Source of the DNA: Streptococcus sp. S784/96/1
Lineage (GTDB): Bacteria > Bacillota > Bacilli > Lactobacillales > Streptococcaceae
Direction of reading: 5' to 3'
DNA: 64,000 nucleotides
Assembly (NCBI RefSeq): GCF_902729355.1
Contig: NZ_CACVCC010000004.1
Span: 55,216-119,215, forward strand
Shown piece by piece: positions 10,101-18,662 of the stretch. The position numbers and the translations under genes are program-made. The number at the start of each line of letters is the position of its first letter. The first letter of the stretch is position 1. The notes beneath the pieces were generated by a model that searched no databases, was not told the origin of the DNA, and was given only the letters and a program-made list of their open reading frames with translations.

Positions 10101-10773
10101 TTTCACCATTTTTTAGAAGAAGATAACCAATTTTCCCCAGCGATTCACTTTGTTTAACATCAATGTAGTAACCAAAATCATCTTTTTGAGATTCGACAAA
10201 TGGTTTAACATCCGTTGGCCATTTGTTACCATCTGATGGCTCTGCAACTGCTCCCCACATCCAAAGTCCGTAAGAGGAAATATTATCCTCTTCCAAGCCT
10301 TCAAAGTGCAAACGGATACGCTGCTTTTCAATTGGAGTTGCCTTTTCTTGATCTGTCTCACTAGCCGTGTTTAATGGAGTGGCTGAAACTGTCTCAGAAG
10401 TTTTAGCAGGTATCGCTTCTAACTCTTCAGGAGTTGTCACTGCAACCGGTTCCTCTATAGAGGTTGTACTAGCTTCCACAGGAGATACTTGCTCATCAAC
10501 TGTTTCAGATGTAATGGGTTGTAATGTCTCATTACCTGTCTGATTTGAAGTCTTCGTATCAGTTGTTACTGGTATTTCCTTCTTCGGTACAATAACAGTC
10601 TCAGTGTCTTCGACTAAAACATCTGCCGATACAGTTCTATTTCCGACTGTTGTTCCTAGAAAAAGAGCTGAGGCAATCGTGACAGAAGCGACGCCTACTT
10701 TTAAACGACGAATGCTGAAAACAACTCGTTTTTCTGAGTAGGAACGTCCTTGTTTTTTAGGATTGAAAAACAT
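4177..10773 (-). CDS. apuA: Cell-wall-anchored amylopullulanase with two GH13 catalytic modules
   Basis: A 2198-residue secreted enzyme that should degrade both alpha-1,4 and alpha-1,6 links of glycogen and starch at the cell surface. Order of parts: YSIRK-like signal (YSEKRVVFSIRRLKVG), low-complexity linker, two CBM41-like starch-binding modules (about 152 and 260), an alpha-amylase GH13 module (DVVLNHSG about 609, GFRVDTVKH about 683, GESWG about 711, SHDEDG about 778), two more CBM41-like modules (about 973 and 1083), a pullulanase GH13 module (YNWGYDP about 1503, DVVYNHTA about 1553, GFRFDMMGDHD about 1617, GEGW about 1646, AAHDN about 1733), and a sortase signal LPDTG near residue 2169. 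All catalytic acids are intact. It resembles S. suis ApuA in layout and size. Start ATG 10773 follows AAGGAGAG. A CcpA site covers the promoter. Confidence 0.95.
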   Translation of the reverse strand: MFFNPKKQGRSYSEKRVVFSIRRLKVGVASVTIASALFLGTTVGNRTVSADVLVEDTETVIVPKKEIPVTTDTKTSNQTGNETLQPITSETVDEQVSPVEASTTSIEEPVAVTTPEELEAIPAKTSETVSATPLNTASETDQEKATPIEKQRIRLHFEGLEEDNISSYGLWMWGAVAEPSDGNKWPTDVKPFVESQKDDFGYYIDVKQSESLGKIGYLLLKNGEKVGEDDRELIPLTPEMNEVWIRSDFTTYSYKPLMDENILRLHYKREDGKYDGWGVWAWGDTSASFEKWPSDALDFTGRDDKGVYLDIPLSKGKASNIGFLLVNQKDDQAPGNKTKDLAFADRENHSHVFITAGDDAVYTNPYGVATQTTQDFSKATPGQGGITVSASSYRPFHYNETGLIDLSVINPNQVKVTRMEVDTKAIGGGVIEISSELNRVTITASSTTAAGNYELPVRVYDENNGHYDTKVTVTVKERNKVKGERDWDEQVIYFMVTDRFNNGDSSNDDAKVLSSVKNKAGAYQGGDFKGVTNKLDYLKQLGVSSIWITPIVENVSDNFGTEKDGEYYAYHGYWAKNFEKLNPHLGTLKDFHTLIDEAAARGINIIVDVVLNHSGYGTTDQFSGLVRKPEEEISGDDQKSSLSNLPDFKTEEMTVRQQLVNWQTAWLKTATTPKGNSIYGFRVDTVKHVDDVTWQHFKNELALKDPDFHLVGESWGANYKDTKGDLGTGTMDSLLDFGFKEIAKLAVGGRLKAANEELVARNDVLSSNYTLAQFLGSHDEDGFLYSIGGDEGKLKLAASLLLTAKGQPVIYYGEELGQSGANNWPVYDNRYLFDWDKVATSSVLSHYQKLLAFRNAHSELMARGNRSTVAANDSQQWLLAKREIDKDSAYMLYQLKDQVQTLQLEVSEQAIVTDAYSQKSYQATQDSSGKWFVTVEVPSLSDGGTMLLTTSAGNIVGVTSPTTDEAPIAENTLRMHFKKLASEDVKSLGLWTWGDVETPSEKVAGWPTGATSFADAKEDDYGYYLDVKLIDTNRSKISYLINNVGGTNLTGDKSIDIISQEMNEVWLDEEFKAHYYRPQAKGTIRINYFRTDGNYDKKALWLWGSAESSITNKLGTWPNGVDFENKGKYGVYIDVPLANFDELGFLLLDESKDGDAAKINPNNYSFKDLQNHTQIFLRNEDPTIYTNPYFTNLVRVTGAIQLSQSKIEANFSTLAEIDSASLLQEIKVTDQAGKTIAVTDVELDTAGKKVILTGDFKETLAPFKVSYHSDSVMTRQSWQYKDSLYAYDGELGSRVKNGGKTVEMTLWSPSADSISVVIYDKGDQTKMLGEVAMVASEKGIWQLSLTDQNDLGISDYRGYYYHYKINRDGKEVLVLDPYAKSLAAWNSDLVSDDNPASKVAKAAFVDPSSIGPKVSEAKIKGYTSREDAIIYEAHVRDFTSDQALEGKLSHPFGTFSAFIEKLDYLKDLGVTHIQLLPVMSYYFINELSTRERMTGYDSSDTNYNWGYDPQSYFALTGAYSTEPQDPEKRISEFKELVNAIHERGMGVILDVVYNHTAKVDLFEDLEPNYYHFMDGEGKAKSSFGGGRLGTTHHMSRRVLIDSIKYLVSEYKVDGFRFDMMGDHDAESIELAFKAAQAINPNILMLGEGWVTYTGDANDERQPADQTWMKLTDTVASFSDDIRNQLKSGYPNEGTPAFLTGGARDIRTIFKNIKAQPTNFTADDPGDVIQYIAAHDNLTLFDIIAQSIKKDPSIPENNAEIHRRLRLGNLLILTSQGTPFIHSGQEYGRTKQFKDEAYKTPVSAELVPNKSHLLTDKDGKPFVYPYFIHDSYDSTDAINHFDWAKATDAQLFPENTKSQAYTKGVIALRKSTDAFRLKDLASVNKQVTLLTIPGENGVAENDLVIGYQVKASNGDTYAVLINADDKERVITLADDFKALRGAEVLADAEQAGVIAIENPIGIAWTEKGIRLNALTATILRLKAKNDEKTSLELTDAATGVRVLVDKKESVPVAGLKITHLEPTSDQIPQILEGIDFDLYDIEVVDAAGRVLELTAPAQVFLPTDSGKKVKAVVYLPNGQTAEKLKFTETVYDNQIGVFFTAEHFSHYGIIYQMMSNTSVTQKENPLKQDLEKELSYNSSQLVLNQVSNNVFHKVANQTSHSDSQTLPDTGDDDSVYLALAGLVQLLALGGVLTQKYHQG

Positions 10774-10812
10774 ATTAACTCTCCTTAAAGTAAATGTTAT
10801 GATAGTACATAC

Positions 10813-10849
10813 ATTATAGCATTCATTTCAAATTATGCAATCGCTTTCT
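10813..10849 (-). promoter_or_regulatory. apuA promoter with overlapping catabolite-responsive element (cre)
   Basis: On the minus strand a -10 TATAAT (10818-10813) lies 16 bases from a -35 TTGCAT (10840-10835). The plus strand at 10835-10849 matches the cre consensus WTGNAANCGNWNNCW at every position. The site covers the -35 box, so CcpA binding would block the promoter when preferred sugars are present. Confidence 0.85.
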
Positions 10850-10915
10850 GTTGTTTTTATAATTTTATTTTCACTTTTTAAACTATTTATTTAGAAAAAT
10901 CAATTCAAAATAAAA

Positions 10916-10925
10916 CAATCGATTG
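10916..10925. promoter_or_regulatory. Palindrome CAATCGATTG upstream of apuA
   Basis: A perfect 10-bp palindrome, extendable by flanking A/T bases, about 70 bases upstream of the apuA -35 box. The CAATCG half is repeated inside the cre site. It could be an operator for a LacI-type maltose regulator, but this is inference from position and symmetry only. Confidence 0.35.
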
Positions 10926-10931
10926 CTTTAA

Positions 10932-10964
10932 AAATATGGAAAAAGCCTAGCATTGCTAGACCTT
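10932..10964 (-). terminator. Terminator of the HAD hydrolase gene
   Basis: On the minus strand, CTAGC and GCTAG enclose a three-base loop, extended by weaker flanking pairs, and are followed by CTTTTT. It lies directly after the stop codon of the HAD gene. Confidence 0.7.
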
Positions 10965-11865
10965 ATTTCACATATTTCAATCGCAAAATTTTCTCTTGAC
11001 TTTTTGTCAAGCGTAATAAGATAACAACCTTGTCAATAGACATATTACTTTCCAAAAGACGTTCTGCTGCCATCATGAGACCGTTATTGATTCCCATTTC
11101 AAGAACAGGATTCTTCTTATCATTAACATCAAAGATAAATTTATTATCTGGTAAGTCGAAAAGGACCTTGACTGCACCAAAGAGTTGTTCAAAGTTATCA
11201 ATCGCCACATCATAAACCGGTTTTGTCCCAGGCTTTAAAGTACGTCCACGATGGTTAAACCACATTGAGTGCCAACCACCATTATGCGCTCCCATAATGT
11301 CATTATCGTAAGAATCACCAACATAAAGGGTTGTCTGTGGATTCATATCAAACTGCTCTGCTGCAAGGTTAAAAATCTCTTTTTCTGGTTTTTGGAAACC
11401 CGTTGCTTGACTAACAATAACACGTTTAGGATCTACATAATCATAGAGACCCAACTTCTTAACTTTTTTTAGTTGATGCTCAGTTGGTCCGTTAGTAATA
11501 ATTCCCATCGGAACACCTTTTGACTTAAGGAAATCTAAAGTCATGCGCATTTCATCAAGCATGGTAATATTTTCAAGCTCACGCTCATAAACCTCTTGGA
11601 AATGATTTCCTTCTTCTTCCGTAATGTCATGATGTCCAAATTCTAAAAGGGTCTCTTTACAACGCCAAAAACGGAAATACTCAGTCGTCCACTCTCCAGC
11701 CATTACACGTGGGAAACCAACATCAGAATAATGACGAAAACGAATGTAGGCTTGTTTGATATAACTCATGTCAAACTCAGGAAAACATTTTTTCATCGCA
11801 ATACGATAAGGTGCCTGCTGATCGTAAATTGTATCATCAACGTCAAAAACAATTGAAGTTATCAT
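10963..11865 (-). CDS. HAD-superfamily phosphatase, YjjG-like with C-terminal extension
   Basis: A 300-residue HAD phosphohydrolase. The nucleophile motif DVDDT is at residues 8-12, the GIITNGP motif (threonine motif II) is near 120, the lysine of motif III falls within FQKPEKEIF near 160, and the acidic GDSYDNDIMGA motif IV is near 185. The first 230 residues match the subfamily IA phosphatases of the YjjG type that act on nucleotides or small phosphorylated metabolites. The last 70 residues (after GAVKVLFDLPDN) are an extra basic and leucine-rich segment whose role I cannot name. It is transcribed divergently from lysS. Substrate unknown. Confidence 0.85.
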   Translation of the reverse strand: MITSIVFDVDDTIYDQQAPYRIAMKKCFPEFDMSYIKQAYIRFRHYSDVGFPRVMAGEWTTEYFRFWRCKETLLEFGHHDITEEEGNHFQEVYERELENITMLDEMRMTLDFLKSKGVPMGIITNGPTEHQLKKVKKLGLYDYVDPKRVIVSQATGFQKPEKEIFNLAAEQFDMNPQTTLYVGDSYDNDIMGAHNGGWHSMWFNHRGRTLKPGTKPVYDVAIDNFEQLFGAVKVLFDLPDNKFIFDVNDKKNPVLEMGINNGLMMAAERLLESNMSIDKVVILLRLTKSQEKILRLKYVK

Positions 11866-11991
11866 TACAGTCTCTTTTCTTCAAGATTTTTCAATACAGC
11901 TTAATTATACATTGTTTCAGAACTTTTTTCAATCTTTCCTCCATTTTCAAAACTAGAACTGTTAAAAATACGTGTATTCTCTTGATTTTTA

Positions 11992-12000
11992 TGGTAGAAT
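11992..12000 (+). promoter_or_regulatory. Extended -10 promoter of lysS
   Basis: TGG followed by TAGAAT (11995-12000) is an extended -10 element; no good -35 box is seen. The start site would be near 12007, leaving a leader of about 21 bases that contains the lysS ribosome site. Confidence 0.55.
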
Positions 12001-12006
12001 AGATAA

Positions 12007-13518
<1,512 letters not shown>

Positions 13519-13555
13519 GAATGAGCTAACATCTTGCTGAAGGATTCACGTATAA

Positions 13556-14045
13556 ACCATGGCTCTCTTGTTTTCAAGCCATAGGCTGAAACAGTGCACT
13601 GTACTGTTTCACTCCATACGATAAAATAAGTTGGACTGACTTGCTCGTATCTACTTCACAGTGTGCTCCACTCACTCTTGTGTTTTCAAGCGAGTGGCTG
13701 AGGTTGGGACAAAAATATCTCAACCTTTTTTTTGATAACAATAACAGATTGACGCAGTGGTTGATTGGAGGTCTGCAACTGGACACCTCTTCGTTTTCAA
13801 GTGTCCACCTAAAACATCCACTGGACTATTTTAGTACTACGCAATCGTTAGCGGTCATCCTATACGAATGTGATGAACATCGTTCATCTTATTTCCAACC
13901 TCCAAAGGTCTCTCAGACCTTTGGAGCTGTGCGGAGGTGGGAGTGAAAGTGTCCAGTGGACACTTTCAGCCTGAGCTTAGAGACCAGAGAGCGAGGGGAA
14001 GTCAAGACTTCGAAATCATAACTTCTGTCTCACTCTCACTCCTTA
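13556..14045. repeat. Dispersed hairpin repeat, cluster of three copies
   Basis: No gene is seen here. The stretch holds tandem copies of a structured repeat. Each copy starts with a hairpin whose loop resembles CTCTTCGTTTTCAAG while its arms differ between copies: ATGGCT/AGCCAT (13559-13582), CCACTC/GAGTGG (13668-13697) and TGGACAC/GTGTCCA (13780-13807). Two copies continue into a second hairpin, TGAAACAGT/ACTGTTTCA (13587-13611) and CTAAAA/TTTTAG (13809-13834). The last copy goes on into two more hairpins with 10-bp arms and 3-base loops (13902-13924 and 13945-13967) and ends in a TAACTTCTGTCTCACTCTC tail. Related copies lie at 16870-17275 and 46955-47010. Confidence 0.75.
13698..13735 (+). 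terminator. Terminator downstream of lysS
   Basis: AGGTTG (13701-13706) pairs with CAACCT (13721-13726), with further GGA/TCT pairing, followed by a long T tract. It is about 180 bases after lysS and separates two copies of the hairpin repeat. Confidence 0.75.
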
Positions 14046-14096
14046 CAACGAAGTAATTGACATTAAAAAACGTTGATTCAAAAAAATTAAAAACAG

Positions 14097-14149
14097 AACT
14101 ATCTCAACCATAGAAACGAATTTCTAAGTGAGATGTTCGTTTTTTTTTA
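14097..14149 (+). terminator. Terminator-like hairpin left of the IS30 element
   Basis: ATCTCA pairs with TGAGAT and, inside, TAGAAA pairs with TTTCTA around a CGAA tetraloop; GTTCG and a run of nine T residues follow. It would stop transcription before it reaches the insertion sequence. Confidence 0.6.
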
Positions 14150-14157
14150 TAAACCCA

Positions 14158-15198
14158 AATTGTAAAATTAAGCTAGACAGAAAAAGCCATCTATGTTAGT
14201 CTCAGATAACCTACCACATTTGTCTGAAAGGGACTAACATAAATGACCTACACTCATCTTACCACAAACGAACTCGTAATGATAGAGGCCTATTACCAAG
14301 CAGGTAAGAAAGTTTGCGACATTTCAAAGTCACTTGGCAGATCACGACAAACGATTTACAATGTTCTTTCTTTTCTGAAAACTGGTCATTCGGCTTATGA
14401 CTATTATGAGCGTTACCAAACCAACAAGAAGCGTTGTGGCCGGAAAAACACTCAACTCACAAAACCAGTACAAGACTTTATCCAATCATATTTAGAATTA
14501 GATTGGAGTTTCGATGTGATAAAAGGTACCTATCCTGATAACATCCCTTGTTCTATGAGAACCCTCTATCGCTTAGCTGACCGTGGCATCTTCCATAAAA
14601 ATGATTTACCCTGGCAAGGGAAACGAAACCCCAATGGGAAGAAAGAAACGCGTGGAAAACAAGCTTTTCGCAGAGATATTCGTGAGCGTGCTAAAAGGTA
14701 TCCAGCGTTCGAAAGTGAATTCGGTCATCTTGAAGGGGACACCATTGTTGGCAAGAATCATAAAAGTGCTGTCATTACGCTGGTTGAGAAGCAGTCAAAA
14801 GCCATTATCACACTTCAAACTAATGGACGAAAAGCGAGTGACATTGAGGAATCTGTCAGCAAGTGGATGTCACAGTTTCCAAGACATCTCTTCAAGTCCA
14901 TTACCTTTGATTGCGGGAAAGAGTTCTCCAATTGGAAATCCATTTCCAATAAACATGACATTGACATTTTCTTTGCGGATCCAGGCTGTCCGGGTCAACG
15001 AGGTCTTAATGAACATTCTAATGGTCTATTAAGACGGCACGGACTTCCTAAGCAGATGGACTTCAAGGGTATTTCTCAAAAATGTCTATCAGCTATAGCT
15101 GTTAGACGAAATAACATTCCTAGGAAATCTTTAAATTATCAAACACCATATCAAGTTTTTCTGACTAACTTGAAAATGTCTAACTTAATTTGACAAAT
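14158..15198 (+). mobile_element. Intact IS30-family insertion sequence
   Basis: A 1041-bp element bounded by imperfect 22-bp inverted repeats: left 14158-14179 and right 15177-15198 (read in reverse), differing at three positions and sharing AAATTAAG.TAGACA. It holds one full-length transposase gene whose stop codon lies inside the right repeat, as is usual for this family. I could not identify a target-site duplication, which in IS30 elements is only two or three bases. The element sits between the hairpin-repeat cluster and sstT. Confidence 0.9.
14243..15193 (+). CDS. IS30-family transposase
   Basis: A 316-residue transposase that cuts and joins DNA at the element's inverted repeats. The N-terminal helix-turn-helix (LTTNELVMIEAYYQAGKK, then DISKSLGRSRQTIYNVL) recognises the ends. 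The DDE catalytic core is readable as LEGDTIVGK (first D), TFDCGKEF (second D) and GLNEHSNGLLRR (E), with the usual IS30 spacing. Length and reading frame are complete, so the element may still be active. The start ATG 14243 follows GGGACTAACATAA, a weak ribosome site, typical for transposases. Closest described relatives are the streptococcal IS1139-like elements, by general resemblance. Confidence 0.95.
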   Translation: MTYTHLTTNELVMIEAYYQAGKKVCDISKSLGRSRQTIYNVLSFLKTGHSAYDYYERYQTNKKRCGRKNTQLTKPVQDFIQSYLELDWSFDVIKGTYPDNIPCSMRTLYRLADRGIFHKNDLPWQGKRNPNGKKETRGKQAFRRDIRERAKRYPAFESEFGHLEGDTIVGKNHKSAVITLVEKQSKAIITLQTNGRKASDIEESVSKWMSQFPRHLFKSITFDCGKEFSNWKSISNKHDIDIFFADPGCPGQRGLNEHSNGLLRRHGLPKQMDFKGISQKCLSAIAVRRNNIPRKSLNYQTPYQVFLTNLKMSNLI

Positions 15199-15207
15199 GA
15201 GGAAACA

Positions 15208-15240
15208 TAAACTCACCTCGAACCTGAGGTGAGTTTCTTT
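15208..15240. terminator. Bidirectional terminator between IS30 and sstT
   Basis: Perfect arms AAACTCACCTC and GAGGTGAGTTT around a six-base loop, with a T tract on the plus side and the sstT stop codon directly adjacent on the other. Confidence 0.85.
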
Positions 15241-16439
15241 TATTTCTTCCAAGCCGATTTTTCTGCGACTGCTGTAAATAAAACATCGGTTGAAGAGTTA
15301 AGGGCTGTCTCACAAGAATCTTGAACAACACCAACAACAAATCCTACTCCTACAACCTGCATTGCAATATCATTCGGAATTCCAAAGAGGCTACATGCTA
15401 CAGGAATCAAAAGAAGTGACCCACCAGCTACACCTGAAGCTCCTGCTGCTGACAGAGCTGCTACAATTGATAGAAGAAAAGCTGACCCAAAATCAACCTG
15501 AACTCCTAAAGTATGAACTGCTGCCATTGTCAGCACATTTATCGTAATTGCTGCACCTGCCATATTAATAGTAGCTCCAAGTGGAATAGATACTGAATAA
15601 GTATCTGAATCCAGCCCTAGCTTTTCACACAATTTCATATTAACTGGAATATTTGCAGCCGAACTTCGAGTGAAGAAGGCAGTTACTCCACTTTCACGCA
15701 AACATTGAAAAACTAATGGGTAAGGATTTGTTCTCATCACCAGCAAAGCGATAATAGGATTAATAACTAGGGCAACAAAAGCCATACTTCCTACCAAAAC
15801 AAATAAAAGCAAGCCGTAATTTTTTAACGCAGAAAGGCCATTGTCTGACACTGTTGAAAAAACAAGTCCCATAATTCCAAACGGAGCCATGCCAATAACC
15901 CAAGTCACCACCTTCGAGGTAACTTCTGCCGCTGATTTCAGCAAATCTTTTGTTGAATCACTAACATGTCGAAGAGCTAATCCAAAAATAACAGCCCAAG
16001 ATAAAACACCAATATAGTTAGCCGTTGCAAGAGCGTTAATCGGATTATCCACGACATTCAAAAGAAGGGTTTGAAAGACTTGCCCCACACCCTGAGGAGG
16101 TGTAATGTCTGTCTTTGCTGTAACGTCTGATAATATCAAATTGATTGGGAAAAGGTAGCTTGCCATAACCGCTACAAGTGCTGCCGCAAAGGTTCCTAAC
16201 AGGTATAAAAAAACAATCATTTTCATATTAGTTTTTTGACCTTTTTGGGTTTGAGATAAAGCATGCGCTACTAAGGCAAAAACTAGAAGCGGAGCAACTG
16301 CTTTTAAAGCACCCACAAATAATGTTCCCAAAAGACCAATTACCTTTACATTAGGCATAACAATACCTAAAATCCCCCCCAAAACAATGCCTAAAAATAT
16401 CTTTTTAATCAAATCTATTTTTTTCCAAATCGTTATCAT
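15240..16439 (-). CDS. sstT: Sodium-coupled serine/threonine symporter
   Basis: A roughly 399-residue secondary transporter of the dicarboxylate/amino acid:cation symporter family that imports serine and threonine with sodium ions. The family's [12 protein letters not shown] hairpin-loop motif, the [13 protein letters not shown] substrate-site segment and the C-terminal [18 protein letters not shown] region are present. Eight or more membrane segments are visible. Two ATG codons lie in frame at 16448 and 16439. The AAGGA ribosome site is only one or two bases from the first but about ten bases from the second, so I use 16439 ([13 protein letters not shown]), which also agrees better with the family's start. 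Single-gene unit. Confidence 0.93.
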   Translation of the reverse strand: MITIWKKIDLIKKIFLGIVLGGILGIVMPNVKVIGLLGTLFVGALKAVAPLLVFALVAHALSQTQKGQKTNMKMIVFLYLLGTFAAALVAVMASYLFPINLILSDVTAKTDITPPQGVGQVFQTLLLNVVDNPINALATANYIGVLSWAVIFGLALRHVSDSTKDLLKSAAEVTSKVVTWVIGMAPFGIMGLVFSTVSDNGLSALKNYGLLLFVLVGSMAFVALVINPIIALLVMRTNPYPLVFQCLRESGVTAFFTRSSAANIPVNMKLCEKLGLDSDTYSVSIPLGATINMAGAAITINVLTMAAVHTLGVQVDFGSAFLLSIVAALSAAGASGVAGGSLLLIPVACSLFGIPNDIAMQVVGVGFVVGVVQDSCETALNSSTDVLFTAVAEKSAWKK

Positions 16440-16448
16440 AACCAACAT

Positions 16449-17267
16449 TTCCTTATATTTCTAAATAATTATCTGACTATTATAATAATTTTATATTTTA
16501 TTGTCAATTAATACGAAATTTAAAAAGGTAAAAAAATCATAATTTCCTATGGTTATAGCTTTTAGAGCTTAGTAAAACAGCAGCTTTCCAAAATCTGTAG
16601 AAAGGATAGTACTACTTTTTAACCTCATCACACACTTAAAAAGTTCTTTGACTCCTTATAGTGTCCCATACACAATAAGAATAAATACCAATAATCAATT
16701 GAGAAATGAATAATTATAGCATATTGATAAATAAAATAGGCTGCAAAATATGTCCCACTCCTTAAAATATAAAGTAACAACAATTCTCTCCAACGAATAG
16801 CCAGAAGCCTATCACTGAACACTTCTTCATTTTTAAACATCCATATTAAATAATCCTCTTAACTATCCTCCCTCTTTAGTTTTCAAACCCGAACCTAAAA
16901 CAGTCCGCACACGATTTTAGTACCACGTGTAATTAATGGTTTGCTTATCCTAGTGCCATGAACTCAAGTCTCATTGATGCTGGCTTTATCACTTCAAAAA
17001 AAAAAAAAACTGAGACAAAAAATTTTTAGTTTAGAAAAATCTATATCATTAAATATAATTTTCTTATAAAATGTATATAAAACCGAACAAAGATGCTCTT
17101 TAAATATATAAGATACAACCTTTGTTCGGTTTCAGTGCCAAGAATTTTCTCCAAGACTCTTTGAGTAGTGCAGAGGTATTTAGTGGATTATTTCATCCAG
17201 AGCTTACAATTAAATTGCCAAAGAAAGTATTGAACTTAAAACAGTAACTTCTGTATCACTCTCTAAA
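16449..17267. other. Gene-poor stretch with a degenerate hairpin repeat
   Basis: No convincing gene. A 70-codon minus-strand ORF (16840-16628) lacks a ribosome site and a recognisable family. At 16895-16920 the arms CTAAAA and TTTTAG repeat those of the hairpin at 13809-13834, followed by the same TACCAC-type flank, and 17228-17265 (ACAGTAACTTCTGTATCACTCTCT) matches the tail of that copy. The copy is therefore split by about 200 bases, including a 14-base A run near 16997-17010 and the terminator at 17081-17132. Confidence 0.5.
17081..17132. terminator. Terminator downstream of the capA-like gene
   Basis: Near-perfect arms ACCGAACAAAG and CTTTGTTCGGT enclose an AT-rich loop, with T-rich sequence on the outgoing sides. 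It would end the minus-strand transcript that passes 17268. Confidence 0.7.
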
Positions 17268-18509
17268 TCATTTCCAATGCAATCCGACCAACTCATTCAT
17301 TTCAGTGTAAGCAATATCAACTTTCTCTTGAATATTAACTGGTATCTCAGAGCGGTATTTACCACCTTCAAGAAAATCTTCCAAAATCATCACTCGGTAA
17401 TCAAAATTAGGGTAATTATAGTCAAGATTATAAGTTCCTTTATTCCAAGCCCAGACCATTGTTGGATGTGCCTCAGCTGTTTTAATAACCGTCTTATCTC
17501 CTTTTTTCTCAAAAGTAACATCCATGAGAAGACCTCTCTCTGTCCAATAATTTCCCAGCATTTCATAGGTCTGATTAGAAATAAAGTTTCCCATTGAGTA
17601 GATAATCAACTTTTTGTCACCTTTATGTTCAACAATTTCTGACGGCTCTGCCACATGAGGATGTCCCCCAAACACAACGTCTGCCCCCCAATCAATCATC
17701 TTATGATATAAGTCTACCTGCTCTGCTGTTGGCTCCAAGGCATACTCAACCCCCATCTGAGGCATGACAAGCGTCACATCCGCCAATTTCTCAGCTTTTT
17801 TAAGCTCCTTTTTAATCTTAGCTTCATCCAAATCAGACATATGCTTCTGGTACTCTTCATCGGTAAGGGTAGTCTCCATGCCATTGTAACCATAAGAATA
17901 TCCTAAAATAGCAATTTTAATCCCATTGACTTCTTTGATAAGAAAATCTTGTTTTTCCCGATTTTTGGTATAAATACCAATGGTATCAATCCCAAGGGCA
18001 TTGAAAGTTTCAACCGTATTTAAAGCTCCAGATAAATGTGAATCTAAAATATGATTGTGTGCCAAATCAACAACGTCATATCCTGTCTTTTTAATGGTTT
18101 GTGCAATTTCTGACGGCGCATTGAACAAAGGATAACCAGCTAATGGAAAATCTGGGCTTATCGTCCCCTCGTAGTCACCAATTGCTAAGTCAGCAGACTG
18201 AATCCACTCCTTAACATAAGTAAAATAAGGATCAAAATGGTAAGAACCATCCTCTTGAGCAGCTGAGGTGTAAAGAATGTCGTGAATCAAAATATCACCA
18301 TTAGCGACTACACGTGCAGTTTGAACCTTATGTTCCTTAGTTTTTTCCTGTTCTAAACTTGTTTTAATCGTATTGTTTAAAACAAAGTCACCCGTGCTTA
18401 GACGTCTTTCGAGTAAAAATGCTAAAAAAAGCACTAATACCAGCAGACTAACTAGCAAGCCCAAACGACGATCTTTTTTTCGTTGTCTCTCTACGTGTCT
18501 TTTATCCAT
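17268..18509 (-). CDS. CapA/PgsA-family membrane-anchored metallophosphatase-like protein
   Basis: A 413-residue protein with a cytoplasmic basic tail, one membrane segment (LGLLVSLLVLVLFLAFLL, about residues 16-33) and an external CapA domain. The domain shows VANGDILIHD, the GDYEGTIS loop, DLAHNHILD, GGHPHV and IYSMGNFIS, the metal-ligand motifs of the poly-gamma-glutamate synthesis CapA family, which share the calcineurin-like phosphoesterase fold. The partner genes for polyglutamate capsule (capB, capC) are absent, so its role is probably in another envelope process. Start ATG 18509 follows AAGGAGG; an earlier in-frame ATG at 18548 has no ribosome site. A TATAAT box lies at 18536-18531. 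Confidence 0.88.
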   Translation of the reverse strand: MDKRHVERQRKKDRRLGLLVSLLVLVLFLAFLLERRLSTGDFVLNNTIKTSLEQEKTKEHKVQTARVVANGDILIHDILYTSAAQEDGSYHFDPYFTYVKEWIQSADLAIGDYEGTISPDFPLAGYPLFNAPSEIAQTIKKTGYDVVDLAHNHILDSHLSGALNTVETFNALGIDTIGIYTKNREKQDFLIKEVNGIKIAILGYSYGYNGMETTLTDEEYQKHMSDLDEAKIKKELKKAEKLADVTLVMPQMGVEYALEPTAEQVDLYHKMIDWGADVVFGGHPHVAEPSEIVEHKGDKKLIIYSMGNFISNQTYEMLGNYWTERGLLMDVTFEKKGDKTVIKTAEAHPTMVWAWNKGTYNLDYNYPNFDYRVMILEDFLEGGKYRSEIPVNIQEKVDIAYTEMNELVGLHWK

Positions 18510-18597
18510 TCTTGGTCCTCCTTTGCGACCATTATAACATTTTATCAAAAGATAAGAAAGCGGTTTATAGAAGCATTAAGAACACCCAAATATAAAA

Positions 18598-18644
18598 AGA
18601 GTGAACAAAGAAGTCAATATTTCATAGAAATAGCTTCTCGTTCA
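18598..18644 (-). terminator. Terminator after the D,D-carboxypeptidase pseudogene
   Basis: Arms AGAGTGAAC and GTTCACTCT with an inner GAAG/CTTC pairing; on the minus strand the hairpin is followed by TTTTTATA. Confidence 0.8.
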
Positions 18645-18662
18645 CTCTCTAACTCAAGCTTG

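Noticed and set aside
13574..13946. Overlapping 70- and 101-codon ORFs in the repeat cluster
   Set aside because: They run through the hairpins and the lysS terminator on both strands and encode no plausible protein; the hairpin structure explains the sequence.
13556..14045. CRISPR array interpretation of the repeated hairpins
   Set aside because: Units are not evenly spaced, repeats are not identical, arms vary in a paired way and no cas genes are present in the window.
16628..16840. 70-codon minus-strand ORF in the gene-poor stretch
   Set aside because: No ribosome site, no recognisable family and location in degenerate repeat-rich DNA; probably chance or a remnant.
17268..18509. Polyglutamate capsule locus
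   Set aside because: Only a CapA-like protein is present; no CapB or CapC homologues are nearby.
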